DNA of 6,723 nucleotides from Candidatus Pacearchaeota archaeon (GTDB taxonomy: Archaea > Nanobdellota > Nanobdellia > Pacearchaeales > GW2011-AR1): positions 1-6,723 of the forward strand of contig WJLK01000065.1 of assembly GCA_014728565.1 (NCBI GenBank). Direction: 5' to 3'. Made by a program: the position numbers and the translations under genes. The notes beneath the pieces are model-generated. The model was not told where the DNA came from, did no database searches, and saw only the letters and a program-made list of their open reading frames with translations. Shown in pieces: positions 1 to 5,426 of the stretch; the stretch's first letter is position 1, and each line of letters starts with the position of its first letter.

Positions 1-227
1 AAGAAAATACAGAAAAGGCAAAAAATATAAACGAGATTATAACAGCCATTAAAAACAAAAAACTTGTAAAAACAGAATGGTGTGGTAGCACAGAATGTGA
101 ATATTGGATAAAAGATAAAACAGAGGGTGCTAAAATCATATGCATAATTGATGAAAAACCAAAAGAAAAATGTTCGTACTGCAACAAAAAATCAAAACAT
201 GTTGTTTATATCGCTAAGTCCTATTAA
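1..227 (+). CDS. proS: Prolyl-tRNA synthetase, C-terminal 74 residues (5' end outside window)
   Basis: The reading frame beginning at base 3 is open to a TAA at 225-227 and encodes the last 74 residues of a protein entering from the left edge. It has cysteines at fragment residues 27, 32, 57 and 60, a GAK segment between the two pairs, and ends in AKSY. This matches the C-terminal zinc-binding domain of archaeal/eukaryal-type prolyl-tRNA synthetase, where four cysteines hold a structural zinc and the chain ends in a conserved tyrosine that folds back toward the active site. The enzyme charges tRNA-Pro with proline in the cytoplasm. The catalytic core and anticodon-binding domain lie outside the window, so only the family can be judged. 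The stop overlaps the stop of the converging DHH gene by four bases. Confidence 0.88.
   Translation, partial: ENTEKAKNINEIITAIKNKKLVKTEWCGSTECEYWIKDKTEGAKIICIIDEKPKEKCSYCNKKSKHVVYIAKSY
186..191 (-). terminator. Candidate T-tract terminator for the DHH gene, inside proS
   Basis: On the minus strand a run of six T followed closely by further T-rich stretches (the next at about 155-172) lies 33 bases past the DHH stop. Archaeal RNA polymerase can terminate on such U-rich tracts without a hairpin. In this AT-rich DNA the signal is weak. If used, the DHH transcript would end antisense to the proS coding region. Confidence 0.27.
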
Positions 228-1270
228 AGATTATTCACCAACTTTTCTATTTTATCCTTAAATCTCGGTAGATCGCTAACAGACATCTTAGCTCCTGTAG
301 CATTTTTATGACCTCCTCCACTAGCACCCTCGATTCCAGATATAGCATCAAGTGTTAGTTTTCTGACATCAACATCCTTATAACTTCTTAAAGAGATATT
401 AGCAACATCCCCTTTAATATAAACAACAACTATTACTTTATTAGGAAATTCATAAATCAGCTGATTACTTATATTAGCACTTAGACTTAAAGGCCCTCCA
501 TACTGAAAATAAACTAATTTTCCCTTAATCTGATTTCTTGCTTTTTCCATTAACAACTGATACTTGCTATTGATTTCACTAAATCTTTTGAGTATCTGTT
601 TTGTTCTAGAATTCTCCTCCAGAATATCAATAGGACTTTTAACTTTCATTAAAAATTTGATCATTTTAACAACATTAGTAGTTGTATCTTTTAATGCAAA
701 ATCAAGAATCCTAGCTATCCTGCCTATCTCGCTATCAAAAAGTAAATCAAAGGCAGATTTAGGATTTTTCTTTCCAAGTTCCTTATAATCCTCATAAAAC
801 CTATCATAAAAATCAGGAAGATAACAATCACTTATGCAACCTATTAGAGCAAGCCAGATATCCTCTTTATTCTTTGTTACATTATAACATAAATATGAAA
901 CAGGTTCAGTCTTTCCGTCATTAAAAAGAGGATTATAATAATCAAATTCATTTTCAGGTTTCTCAACTATATGATGATCAATCCAAACAAGAGGAAGATT
1001 AACCTCCTTAACTCTATCAATGAACTCCTTTGAAACATCTGGTTTATCAAGTATAAAAACATAATCTGGATTAAGTTCTCTAATTCTCCTGAAGTAACTC
1101 TCATTCAAGTCAGGAAAGGATTTAATAGCAACTCCTTTCCCCCTATCAATAAATCTCCTCAACAAAAGAAAAGAGCATAGACCATCATTGTCATTATCAA
1201 AGAAAAAAAGAGGATTTTGTGATTTCTCAAGATGTTCTCTTATTTCATTTATCTGTTTTTGTGTTAACAT
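224..1270 (-). CDS. DHH-DHHA1 family phosphoesterase, candidate c-di-AMP phosphodiesterase
   Basis: This 348-residue protein carries the manganese-dependent phosphoesterase motifs of the DHH family. Motif I is DNDNDGLCS at residues 25-33, motif II uses D75, motif III is DHH at 98-100, and motif IV is GCISD at 144-148. The C-terminal DHHA1 substrate-binding domain ends with GGGHKNATG at 318-326. All metal-binding aspartates and histidines are present, so it should be active. Family members include RecJ and archaeal GAN nucleases, nanoRNases, and c-di-AMP phosphodiesterases (GdpP, DhhP and archaeal types). At 348 residues it lacks the extra domains of bacterial RecJ. Its position 34 bases behind a diadenylate cyclase favours c-di-AMP or pApA as substrate, but that is inferred from context. 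A nanoRNase or short single-strand nuclease remains possible. The start is supported by a TATA box centred 25.5 bases upstream, implying a leaderless transcript. No membrane segment is visible. Confidence 0.85.
   Translation of the reverse strand: MLTQKQINEIREHLEKSQNPLFFFDNDNDGLCSFLLLRRFIDRGKGVAIKSFPDLNESYFRRIRELNPDYVFILDKPDVSKEFIDRVKEVNLPLVWIDHHIVEKPENEFDYYNPLFNDGKTEPVSYLCYNVTKNKEDIWLALIGCISDCYLPDFYDRFYEDYKELGKKNPKSAFDLLFDSEIGRIARILDFALKDTTTNVVKMIKFLMKVKSPIDILEENSRTKQILKRFSEINSKYQLLMEKARNQIKGKLVYFQYGGPLSLSANISNQLIYEFPNKVIVVVYIKGDVANISLRSYKDVDVRKLTLDAISGIEGASGGGHKNATGAKMSVSDLPRFKDKIEKLVNNL
243..253 (+). terminator. Candidate T-rich terminator for proS, inside the DHH gene
   Basis: A T-rich tract (ttttctatttt) begins 16 bases after the proS stop. 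Since the two genes overlap tail to tail, any termination signal for proS must lie within the DHH coding region. This is the first suitable tract. Support is composition and position only. Confidence 0.27.
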
Positions 1271-1291
1271 AGGATTTTCATAATTGTCATA

Positions 1292-1299
1292 TATATAAA
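1292..1299 (-). promoter_or_regulatory. TATA box for the DHH gene
   Basis: Read on the minus strand this is TTTATATA, an archaeal TATA box, centred 25.5 bases before the ATG at 1270. Archaeal transcription normally starts about 25 bases after the box centre, so transcription would begin at the start codon itself. No Shine-Dalgarno sequence precedes the ATG, in keeping with a leaderless message. The gene may therefore have its own promoter even though it lies only 34 bases behind disA. Confidence 0.6.
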
Positions 1300-1304
1300 T
1301 ATTC

Positions 1305-2402
1305 CTAAACTTTCTTACCGAGCATTACGTGCTCTCTAAGAACATTAACTTCTTTCTGGAATTTCTTAGGATTACTAATGACTTTCTTTAAATTTTCTTC
1401 ATCTCCATTTAAAATAGAATCAAGATTCTTAAAATGCCTAATCAAAGATTCAATCTCATCTTTATTTAAACTTGTTTTACTCAAAATTCTGTATCCTTTT
1501 GGAACAATAAGTGTTTCTAGTGATCTCCTAAAAAGATTATTAGCAATGTTTTTTAAATCAAGTAACTTATCAAAACTCAGACTGTCAAAAAATTGTTCAA
1601 CTTTTTTTGATTTCGGAAGATAATCCTTAAATATAAGGTCTCTTATATTCTCTATTCCCTGTGTAATCTCCCTCATTCTCATCCTGACAATAAGCCCGTC
1701 TCTTCCTAATTCAATAATATATTCATTAATTATATCTTTCATCTTACGTATCATCTCTATTCTTTCTAAAAGAGTACAAACATCTGCAACTGAAACAAGA
1801 TTATTAAGCTCCAATAAATTAAGATTTAAAATCAACTCATCAAAAACTTCTCTCTGTTTCTCAAGAATCTGCAAAGTTTCAGTAGCTCTTCTCAAAAGTT
1901 CCTCTGGTTTTTGCAATACATACCTTGAATTCCTATAATAGATAGTTATAGATCCTTTTCTTTCAGAAACTGCAATAACCATTCCACCTATCTGTTTTGC
2001 TGTTCTCTCTGCTGCCTGATGTCTGGTACCTGTCTCAATTGTACTGTAAGACCTGTTAGGAACAAGAAGAGTATTTGCAAATAAAATCTTCTTAAAATCT
2101 TCTGAAAGAATAATTGCTCCGTCCATTTTAGCTAATTCCTCAAGCCTCTTTGAAGTAAATTTAGAATTTATTCTAAAACCTCCCTCAAAAACATTTCCAG
2201 CATTCTGATTACTAACCACGATCAGAGCACCCTTGCTAGAATTAACAATATTATTAAGAGCCTCTCTTAAACCTGTTCCACTACTTATCTTTTTTAGAAT
2301 ATCTAACTTAGATAATTTAGTATCTTTCTTAAGTTCTTTAGAGTCAAGATTGTTCTTAACTACGCTCTCAATTTCATTATTCAAAGAATTTTCCTCTACC
2401 AT
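1305..2402 (-). CDS. disA: DisA-type diadenylate cyclase with degenerate helix-hairpin-helix
   Basis: This 365-residue protein has the complete three-domain plan of bacterial DisA, which condenses two ATP into c-di-AMP. The diadenylate cyclase domain covers about residues 33-165, with DGA at 94-96 and GTRHQAAER at 125-133. The helical DisA linker follows at about 168-285, with hallmark stretches around ISVADV-like and ELGRDG segments. The C-terminal helix-hairpin-helix region includes PKGYRILSK at 301-309. Two departures stand out. The canonical RHR of the nucleotide site reads RHQ (127-129), and the second hairpin, normally EGIGEKRA-like, is replaced by ISNPKKF at 342-348, losing its glycines. 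A charged tail of about 30 residues precedes the cyclase domain. An in-frame TAA at 2406-2408 excludes an upstream start. Well-studied archaeal cyclases (DacZ) lack the linker and hairpin domains, so this gene resembles a bacterial acquisition. Confidence 0.9.
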   Translation of the reverse strand: MVEENSLNNEIESVVKNNLDSKELKKDTKLSKLDILKKISSGTGLREALNNIVNSSKGALIVVSNQNAGNVFEGGFRINSKFTSKRLEELAKMDGAIILSEDFKKILFANTLLVPNRSYSTIETGTRHQAAERTAKQIGGMVIAVSERKGSITIYYRNSRYVLQKPEELLRRATETLQILEKQREVFDELILNLNLLELNNLVSVADVCTLLERIEMIRKMKDIINEYIIELGRDGLIVRMRMREITQGIENIRDLIFKDYLPKSKKVEQFFDSLSFDKLLDLKNIANNLFRRSLETLIVPKGYRILSKTSLNKDEIESLIRHFKNLDSILNGDEENLKKVISNPKKFQKEVNVLREHVMLGKKV

Positions 2403-2430
2403 TTTTTAACTACTAAAAAAGAAATAACAG

Positions 2431-2440
2431 ATATATATAA
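2431..2440 (-). promoter_or_regulatory. TATA-like element for disA
   Basis: The minus strand reads TTATATATAT here, preceded by an A-rich stretch that could serve as BRE. Its centre is about 34 bases before the disA ATG, so transcription would start around 2410 and leave a leader of roughly eight bases. The other four promoters in this window stand 25.5 bases from their start codons, so disA is the exception. Readthrough from the propeller gene is also possible, since the box lies in the 53-base gap between them. Confidence 0.5.
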
Positions 2441-2448
2441 GTTTTTAC

Positions 2449-2453
2449 AAAAA
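2449..2453 (-). terminator. Candidate short T-tract terminator after the propeller gene
   Basis: Five T on the minus strand lie three bases past the propeller stop, followed by GT and five A, which could form a very weak hairpin. A second run of six T occurs at 2415-2420. Such tracts can end archaeal transcripts, but these are short, and readthrough into disA is equally plausible. Confidence 0.22.
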
Positions 2454-2455
2454 TA

Positions 2456-4870
2456 CTAATAACTCTCTTTTTCAGAAAGTTTCACCTCACTAATTTCATC
2501 AAGACTAATTAGAGAATTAGCTTTAACCTTAAAATTAGATATTGTATAAAGAAAATTATCCATATACAAACTTCTTCTAACATATGCACTGTATCTTGAT
2601 TCACTACCCTCACTATGAGTAACCCTACCTCTTAATTTTATTCCATTTAGATTAATTGTAAATACATAAGAACCCTGCCAGTACTCATTATCTCTATAAT
2701 CTTTTGAAAGATACCTTGTGTAAGATACTGGAATAACCAGTAATTCTCTGGATCTGTCAAACAAAAATGCTTTATGGTCATGCAATGCCTGAGAACTCTG
2801 ATAACTTCTGTAAGCCCAGTCCTCTCCTATTTCATATTTTGATACCTGTTCAGGATGTTTAACATCACTAACATCAAACAAAGCTATTTTAATTCCCTGA
2901 ACTCTTCCCTGTTCTGTTGCTTCCTTGCCAATACCTATGATGTGATTCTCATCATAAGGATGCAAATAACTTGAATAACCTGTAACCTTGAGGTAACCTA
3001 AAACATCAGGGTCATCTGGATCTGATAAATCAATAACAAAAAGAGGGTCAACCTGCCTGAAAGTCACCATATAAGCTCTCCCTCTCATGAACCTAACTGA
3101 ATAGATTCTCTCTCCCTCAGCCAGATCCTCTACCTTACCAACTATCTCCAAATCTTTATCAAGAACATAAACATGATTCATACTGATATCTCTCCAATTT
3201 CCAGTTGTAGTAGCTATTCTAAAATAACCATCATACTCATCCATTGAAAACTGATTAAGAACTCTCCCTGGAGCTTCACCAACACTTTTGTACTCTATAT
3301 CCTCATTATCAATATGAATTTTATGAACAACTGTCTTTTCCATCTCTTTCTGAATATTCAACTGAAATTTTTTCTCTAATTCCAAAAGTTCTTCATCAAA
3401 ATCCCCTTTTTTCTCTCCTTTCAGAGAAAGTGAATAATCATATATTACTTTTTTAATTGCATTTAATTTTCTGTAATAATATCTATCACTGTTCTCTTCC
3501 TCTAATATCTCCCTTACCTCATCATCTTTATAACCAGGAAGAATAGGATAAGCTACCTCATCTGCATATCTCTCTGCATAATTCTCATAACCAATTCTTT
3601 TCTGATAAGTCACATAAATATTATCCTGAGAAACATAAATATTATTAGTGCTTCCTGTTAGATAAACTTTATTAGTAAAGTCACCATCATCAACATCTAT
3701 CGCTGTTATTGAAGTAAAAACATAACTTGTATCAGGATAAGGCCAGTAATAAACATCAGAAGGTTCAACTGATATCTTATTTCCATCTCTCCAGTAAACA
3801 GGAGGTGTTGGATTATTAATATTTACATATTTATTTGAGATTAGATAAACATAATCTCCAATCATTCTTGAATTAACATAATTACCATCATAAGCAATTT
3901 CATTTTCTAACTCTGGATTCTTTTTATCAGAGATATCATAAATATAAACTGTGCTTTTATATCCTGATTTGGGATTACATCCTATGCAACGTGCTTCTAC
4001 ACCTCCCTCATATAAAACAGGATAACTACCCCAAGAAAAAACAATCAGTTTATCATTATTTATATAGATATTACTAACTCTCTCACTAAAATTTATCTCC
4101 TTTATTATTTTCATATTTTCAGGAGGATATGCATCCACAATAACAACCTTATTCCCTGAAACAACATAGATATACCTGCCATCATTTTTAACAATATCTG
4201 CCTCATCAACACCTTCAACCTGGATATTAGTTGTTGAGTAATCATCAGCAGTAACTCCTGCCTCTCCAGCTTTTGTAGTTGCAGGAGCTCCATCCCTTGC
4301 AAAACCATTTCTCGCAGATTCTGCTCTAACTTCAGCTCTAAAGTACTCCTGGCTTACTTCAGAATTCTCCTCTAAAAATTCTTCTAACTCACCCTGAGAG
4401 TGAAATCTCAATAATTCCTCTCCTTCTGTCTCTCCTAAATCAAATACCTTACCCTCTTCAGGAAACATATATAAAAGCAATCCAATTATAGCAATAGCTA
4501 AAATAACCATCACAGAAATTATGCTCTTCAGATAATTAATATTGGGTTTTTTATTAGGAGAAATCACAATATGTTTATTCGCCAATTTATACATCTCAAT
4601 TTTTTTTCCTTTTACACTCCAAAAAAAATTCTTTGCTTTTTTAACGAAACCAGACTTTATTAATTTTTTCAAGTTGTATTCAACTGTGTTAATAGGAATA
4701 TCTAAACCTCTCGCTATATCATTCTCACTAGCTTCTTTTACCTCTGCTAGAAAATCCAGTATCTTCTTCGCAGTTTTACTCCTGAGAACATCTGCTACAT
4801 CATCTGCATCATCAATTCCCATTAAAATAAATTTTTTATCATCTTCCATTTTCTTATCTTCGTCTTTCAT
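2456..4870 (-). CDS. Membrane-anchored winged-helix protein with extracytoplasmic beta-propeller
   Basis: The 804-residue product has three parts. Residues about 28-103 form a winged helix-turn-helix of the archaeal ArsR-like type, with ENDIARGL at 49-56, a recognition helix near 59-72 (PINTVEYNLKKLIK) and a wing leading to KIEMYKLANKHIVISP. One hydrophobic helix at about 116-136 follows, with no signal peptidase site, so it should stay anchored. The rest is the Beta_propel family (PF09826): EELLRF and GELEEFL at about 151-166, the hallmark VDEADIVKNDG at 221-231, a charged helical insertion at about 449-513 and a complete C terminus. C295 and C298 lie in the predicted outside domain and could form a CxxC disulfide. 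Members of the propeller family are usually secreted or lipid-anchored, so the DNA-binding domain makes a transmembrane one-component regulator likely. The ligand and target genes are unknown. The start is supported by the ATGA overlap with the upstream small gene. Confidence 0.87.
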   Translation of the reverse strand: MKDEDKKMEDDKKFILMGIDDADDVADVLRSKTAKKILDFLAEVKEASENDIARGLDIPINTVEYNLKKLIKSGFVKKAKNFFWSVKGKKIEMYKLANKHIVISPNKKPNINYLKSIISVMVILAIAIIGLLLYMFPEEGKVFDLGETEGEELLRFHSQGELEEFLEENSEVSQEYFRAEVRAESARNGFARDGAPATTKAGEAGVTADDYSTTNIQVEGVDEADIVKNDGRYIYVVSGNKVVIVDAYPPENMKIIKEINFSERVSNIYINNDKLIVFSWGSYPVLYEGGVEARCIGCNPKSGYKSTVYIYDISDKKNPELENEIAYDGNYVNSRMIGDYVYLISNKYVNINNPTPPVYWRDGNKISVEPSDVYYWPYPDTSYVFTSITAIDVDDGDFTNKVYLTGSTNNIYVSQDNIYVTYQKRIGYENYAERYADEVAYPILPGYKDDEVREILEEENSDRYYYRKLNAIKKVIYDYSLSLKGEKKGDFDEELLELEKKFQLNIQKEMEKTVVHKIHIDNEDIEYKSVGEAPGRVLNQFSMDEYDGYFRIATTTGNWRDISMNHVYVLDKDLEIVGKVEDLAEGERIYSVRFMRGRAYMVTFRQVDPLFVIDLSDPDDPDVLGYLKVTGYSSYLHPYDENHIIGIGKEATEQGRVQGIKIALFDVSDVKHPEQVSKYEIGEDWAYRSYQSSQALHDHKAFLFDRSRELLVIPVSYTRYLSKDYRDNEYWQGSYVFTINLNGIKLRGRVTHSEGSESRYSAYVRRSLYMDNFLYTISNFKVKANSLISLDEISEVKLSEKESY

Positions 4871-4992
4871 TTTTTCTTATTTAATATAAATGCCATTAAT
4901 AAAACAGCTAAAATCAAAAACCAGAATCCTGGCTCAAAAATAAAACTAATATTTCCAAACAAATCCCAACTGTTTATTATTTCAACTACCAT
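4867..4992 (-). CDS. 41-residue single-pass membrane peptide, coupled to the propeller gene
   Basis: A short reading frame on the minus strand encodes 41 residues: a polar N terminus (MVVEIINSWD), the segment GNISFIF at 13-19, EPGF at 20-23, a hydrophobic helix from about 22 to 37 and a basic end (NKKK). The basic C terminus predicts that the N terminus faces outward. Three things support it as a real gene. A TTTATAAA box sits exactly 25.5 bases before its ATG, an in-frame stop lies just upstream, and its TGA overlaps the ATG of the propeller gene in the arrangement ATGA, typical of translational coupling. No other promoter with correct spacing exists for the propeller gene. I do not recognise a family. 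It could be a partner of the propeller's membrane helix, or a leader peptide that tunes propeller translation. Confidence 0.68.
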   Translation of the reverse strand: MVVEIINSWDLFGNISFIFEPGFWFLILAVLLMAFILNKKK

Positions 4993-5013
4993 GCAAAATT
5001 AAGAACATGCTTA

Positions 5014-5021
5014 TTTATAAA
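5014..5021 (-). promoter_or_regulatory. TATA box for the small peptide/propeller unit
   Basis: TTTATAAA, which is its own reverse complement, is centred 25.5 bases before the minus-strand ATG at 4992. Transcription would begin at that ATG, giving a leaderless bicistronic message for the 41-residue peptide and the propeller protein. Confidence 0.62.
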
Positions 5022-5033
5022 TCCAGTGAAGAG

Positions 5034-5049
5034 TTCAATAATTTTTGAA
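5034..5049. repeat. Inverted repeat TTCAA-N6-TTGAA, possible operator
   Basis: A 5+6+5 inverted repeat lies in the divergent intergenic region, 12 bases upstream (minus-strand sense) of the TATA box at 5014-5021. The neighbouring gene encodes a winged-helix protein, which commonly binds such dyads, so autoregulation is conceivable. A repeat this short can arise by chance in AT-rich DNA. Confidence 0.22.
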
Positions 5050-5066
5050 GTTATTAAATTTACTTT

Positions 5067-5076
5067 TAATATATTA
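5067..5076. repeat. Perfect 10-base palindrome TAATATATTA
   Basis: A perfect palindrome sits between the two divergent TATA boxes. It might be a protein-binding site or an additional weak TATA element. Its all-AT composition makes chance occurrence likely. Confidence 0.18.
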
Positions 5077-5107
5077 CCACTAAAATCTACAAAATACTAC
5101 CATAATA

Positions 5108-5115
5108 TTTATAAA
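5108..5115 (+). promoter_or_regulatory. TATA box for the 69-residue membrane protein
   Basis: TTTATAAA is centred 25.5 bases before the ATG at 5137, the same sequence and spacing as the divergent promoter at 5014-5021. No Shine-Dalgarno sequence is present between box and start. A leaderless transcript is predicted. Confidence 0.65.
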
Positions 5116-5136
5116 TCAACTCTCTATTAAAACTAC

Positions 5137-5346
5137 ATGAATAAGTGGTTAAAAATTTTGTTTGGACTTATCCTGATTATAGTAGCAGTCTTAGTCTGGG
5201 CTTTTTCATTTAACTGGGTTATTGGAAATGTATCTTTTAATTTTGGAACTGCTGCATGGGAATTCCTTAAGGGAGGATTAATCTGGTTTGTAATAATGAT
5301 AGGAGTTTTATTCCTCTTACTAGGAATAACAGAATTGAGAGAATAG
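5137..5346 (+). CDS. 69-residue membrane protein with two predicted helices
   Basis: The product is almost entirely hydrophobic. A first membrane helix covers about residues 5-26, a short loop holds NWVIGNVSFNFGTAAW at 26-41, and a second helix covers about 47-64. The chain ends in the charged tail TELRE. Both ends should lie on the same side, probably cytoplasmic given the lysines at 3 and 6. I do not recognise a family and give no function. The loop and start of the second helix resemble the divergently encoded 41-residue peptide: both have GN-[IV]-SF-x-F-x4-W ahead of a hydrophobic helix. The start is supported by the TATA box at 5108-5115. The downstream gene nreA has its own promoter, so this is probably a single-gene transcript. 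Confidence 0.75.
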   Translation: MNKWLKILFGLILIIVAVLVWAFSFNWVIGNVSFNFGTAAWEFLKGGLIWFVIMIGVLFLLLGITELRE

Positions 5347-5382
5347 TCTAAATAATAAAGTTAGGAAAAAAGGTCTAAAAAC

Positions 5383-5390
5383 TTCTTTTT
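5383..5390 (+). terminator. Candidate T-rich terminator between the small membrane gene and nreA
   Basis: The tract TTCTTTTT begins 37 bases after the stop of the 69-residue protein and is followed by further T-rich sequence up to 5419. Archaeal polymerase can stop on such tracts without a hairpin. The later T-rich sequence is also part of the nreA promoter. Confidence 0.33.
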
Positions 5391-5397
5391 GAATAAA

Positions 5398-5405
5398 TTT
5401 ATTTA
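5398..5405 (+). promoter_or_regulatory. TATA-like box for nreA
   Basis: TTTATTTA is centred 25.5 bases before the nreA ATG at 5427, matching the spacing seen at three other promoters here. The sequence is a weaker TATA match, within a T-rich stretch, so the call leans on position. The bases before the ATG (aaaaaag) are not a convincing ribosome-binding site. Confidence 0.5.
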
Positions 5406-5426
5406 TTTTTATTTCTTTTAAAAAAG

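Noticed and set aside
564..788. Open frame on the + strand opposite the DHH gene
   Set aside because: Antisense to a well-supported gene with catalytic motifs; the translation has no recognisable domain and reflects AT-rich codon structure.
224..1270. Annotation of the DHH gene as RecJ or the GINS-associated nuclease GAN
   Set aside because: At 348 residues it is clearly shorter than typical RecJ or GAN proteins and lacks extra nucleic-acid-binding domains; the generic family name is safer.
1378..1623. Open frame on the + strand opposite disA
   Set aside because: Antisense to the conserved DisA linker and C-terminal region, with no promoter of its own.
1305..2402. Calling the cyclase DacZ, the usual archaeal form
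   Set aside because: The DisA linker and the PKGYRILSK hairpin-domain segment are present, so the domain plan is that of DisA.
3332..3526. Charged helical stretch in the propeller protein (residues about 449-513) as a foreign insertion
   Set aside because: A helical insertion at this point is, to my knowledge, a normal part of the PF09826 family, so it is not unusual here.
4111..4308. Second minus-strand frame inside the propeller gene
   Set aside because: Overlaps the VDEADIVKNDG region of the propeller in another frame; its low-complexity translation is a frame artefact.
4542..4889. Open frame on the + strand opposite the winged-helix part of the propeller gene
   Set aside because: Antisense to a recognisable HTH-TM segment; its hydrophobic translation is what antisense of lysine-rich coding DNA gives.
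4881..4890. TTTATATTAA on the minus strand, a possible TATA box for the propeller gene alone
   Set aside because: Its centre is only about 16 bases before the propeller ATG and about 36 from the next in-frame ATG (residue 8). Neither fits the 25.5-base spacing of the other promoters, and it lies inside the small peptide gene's coding sequence.
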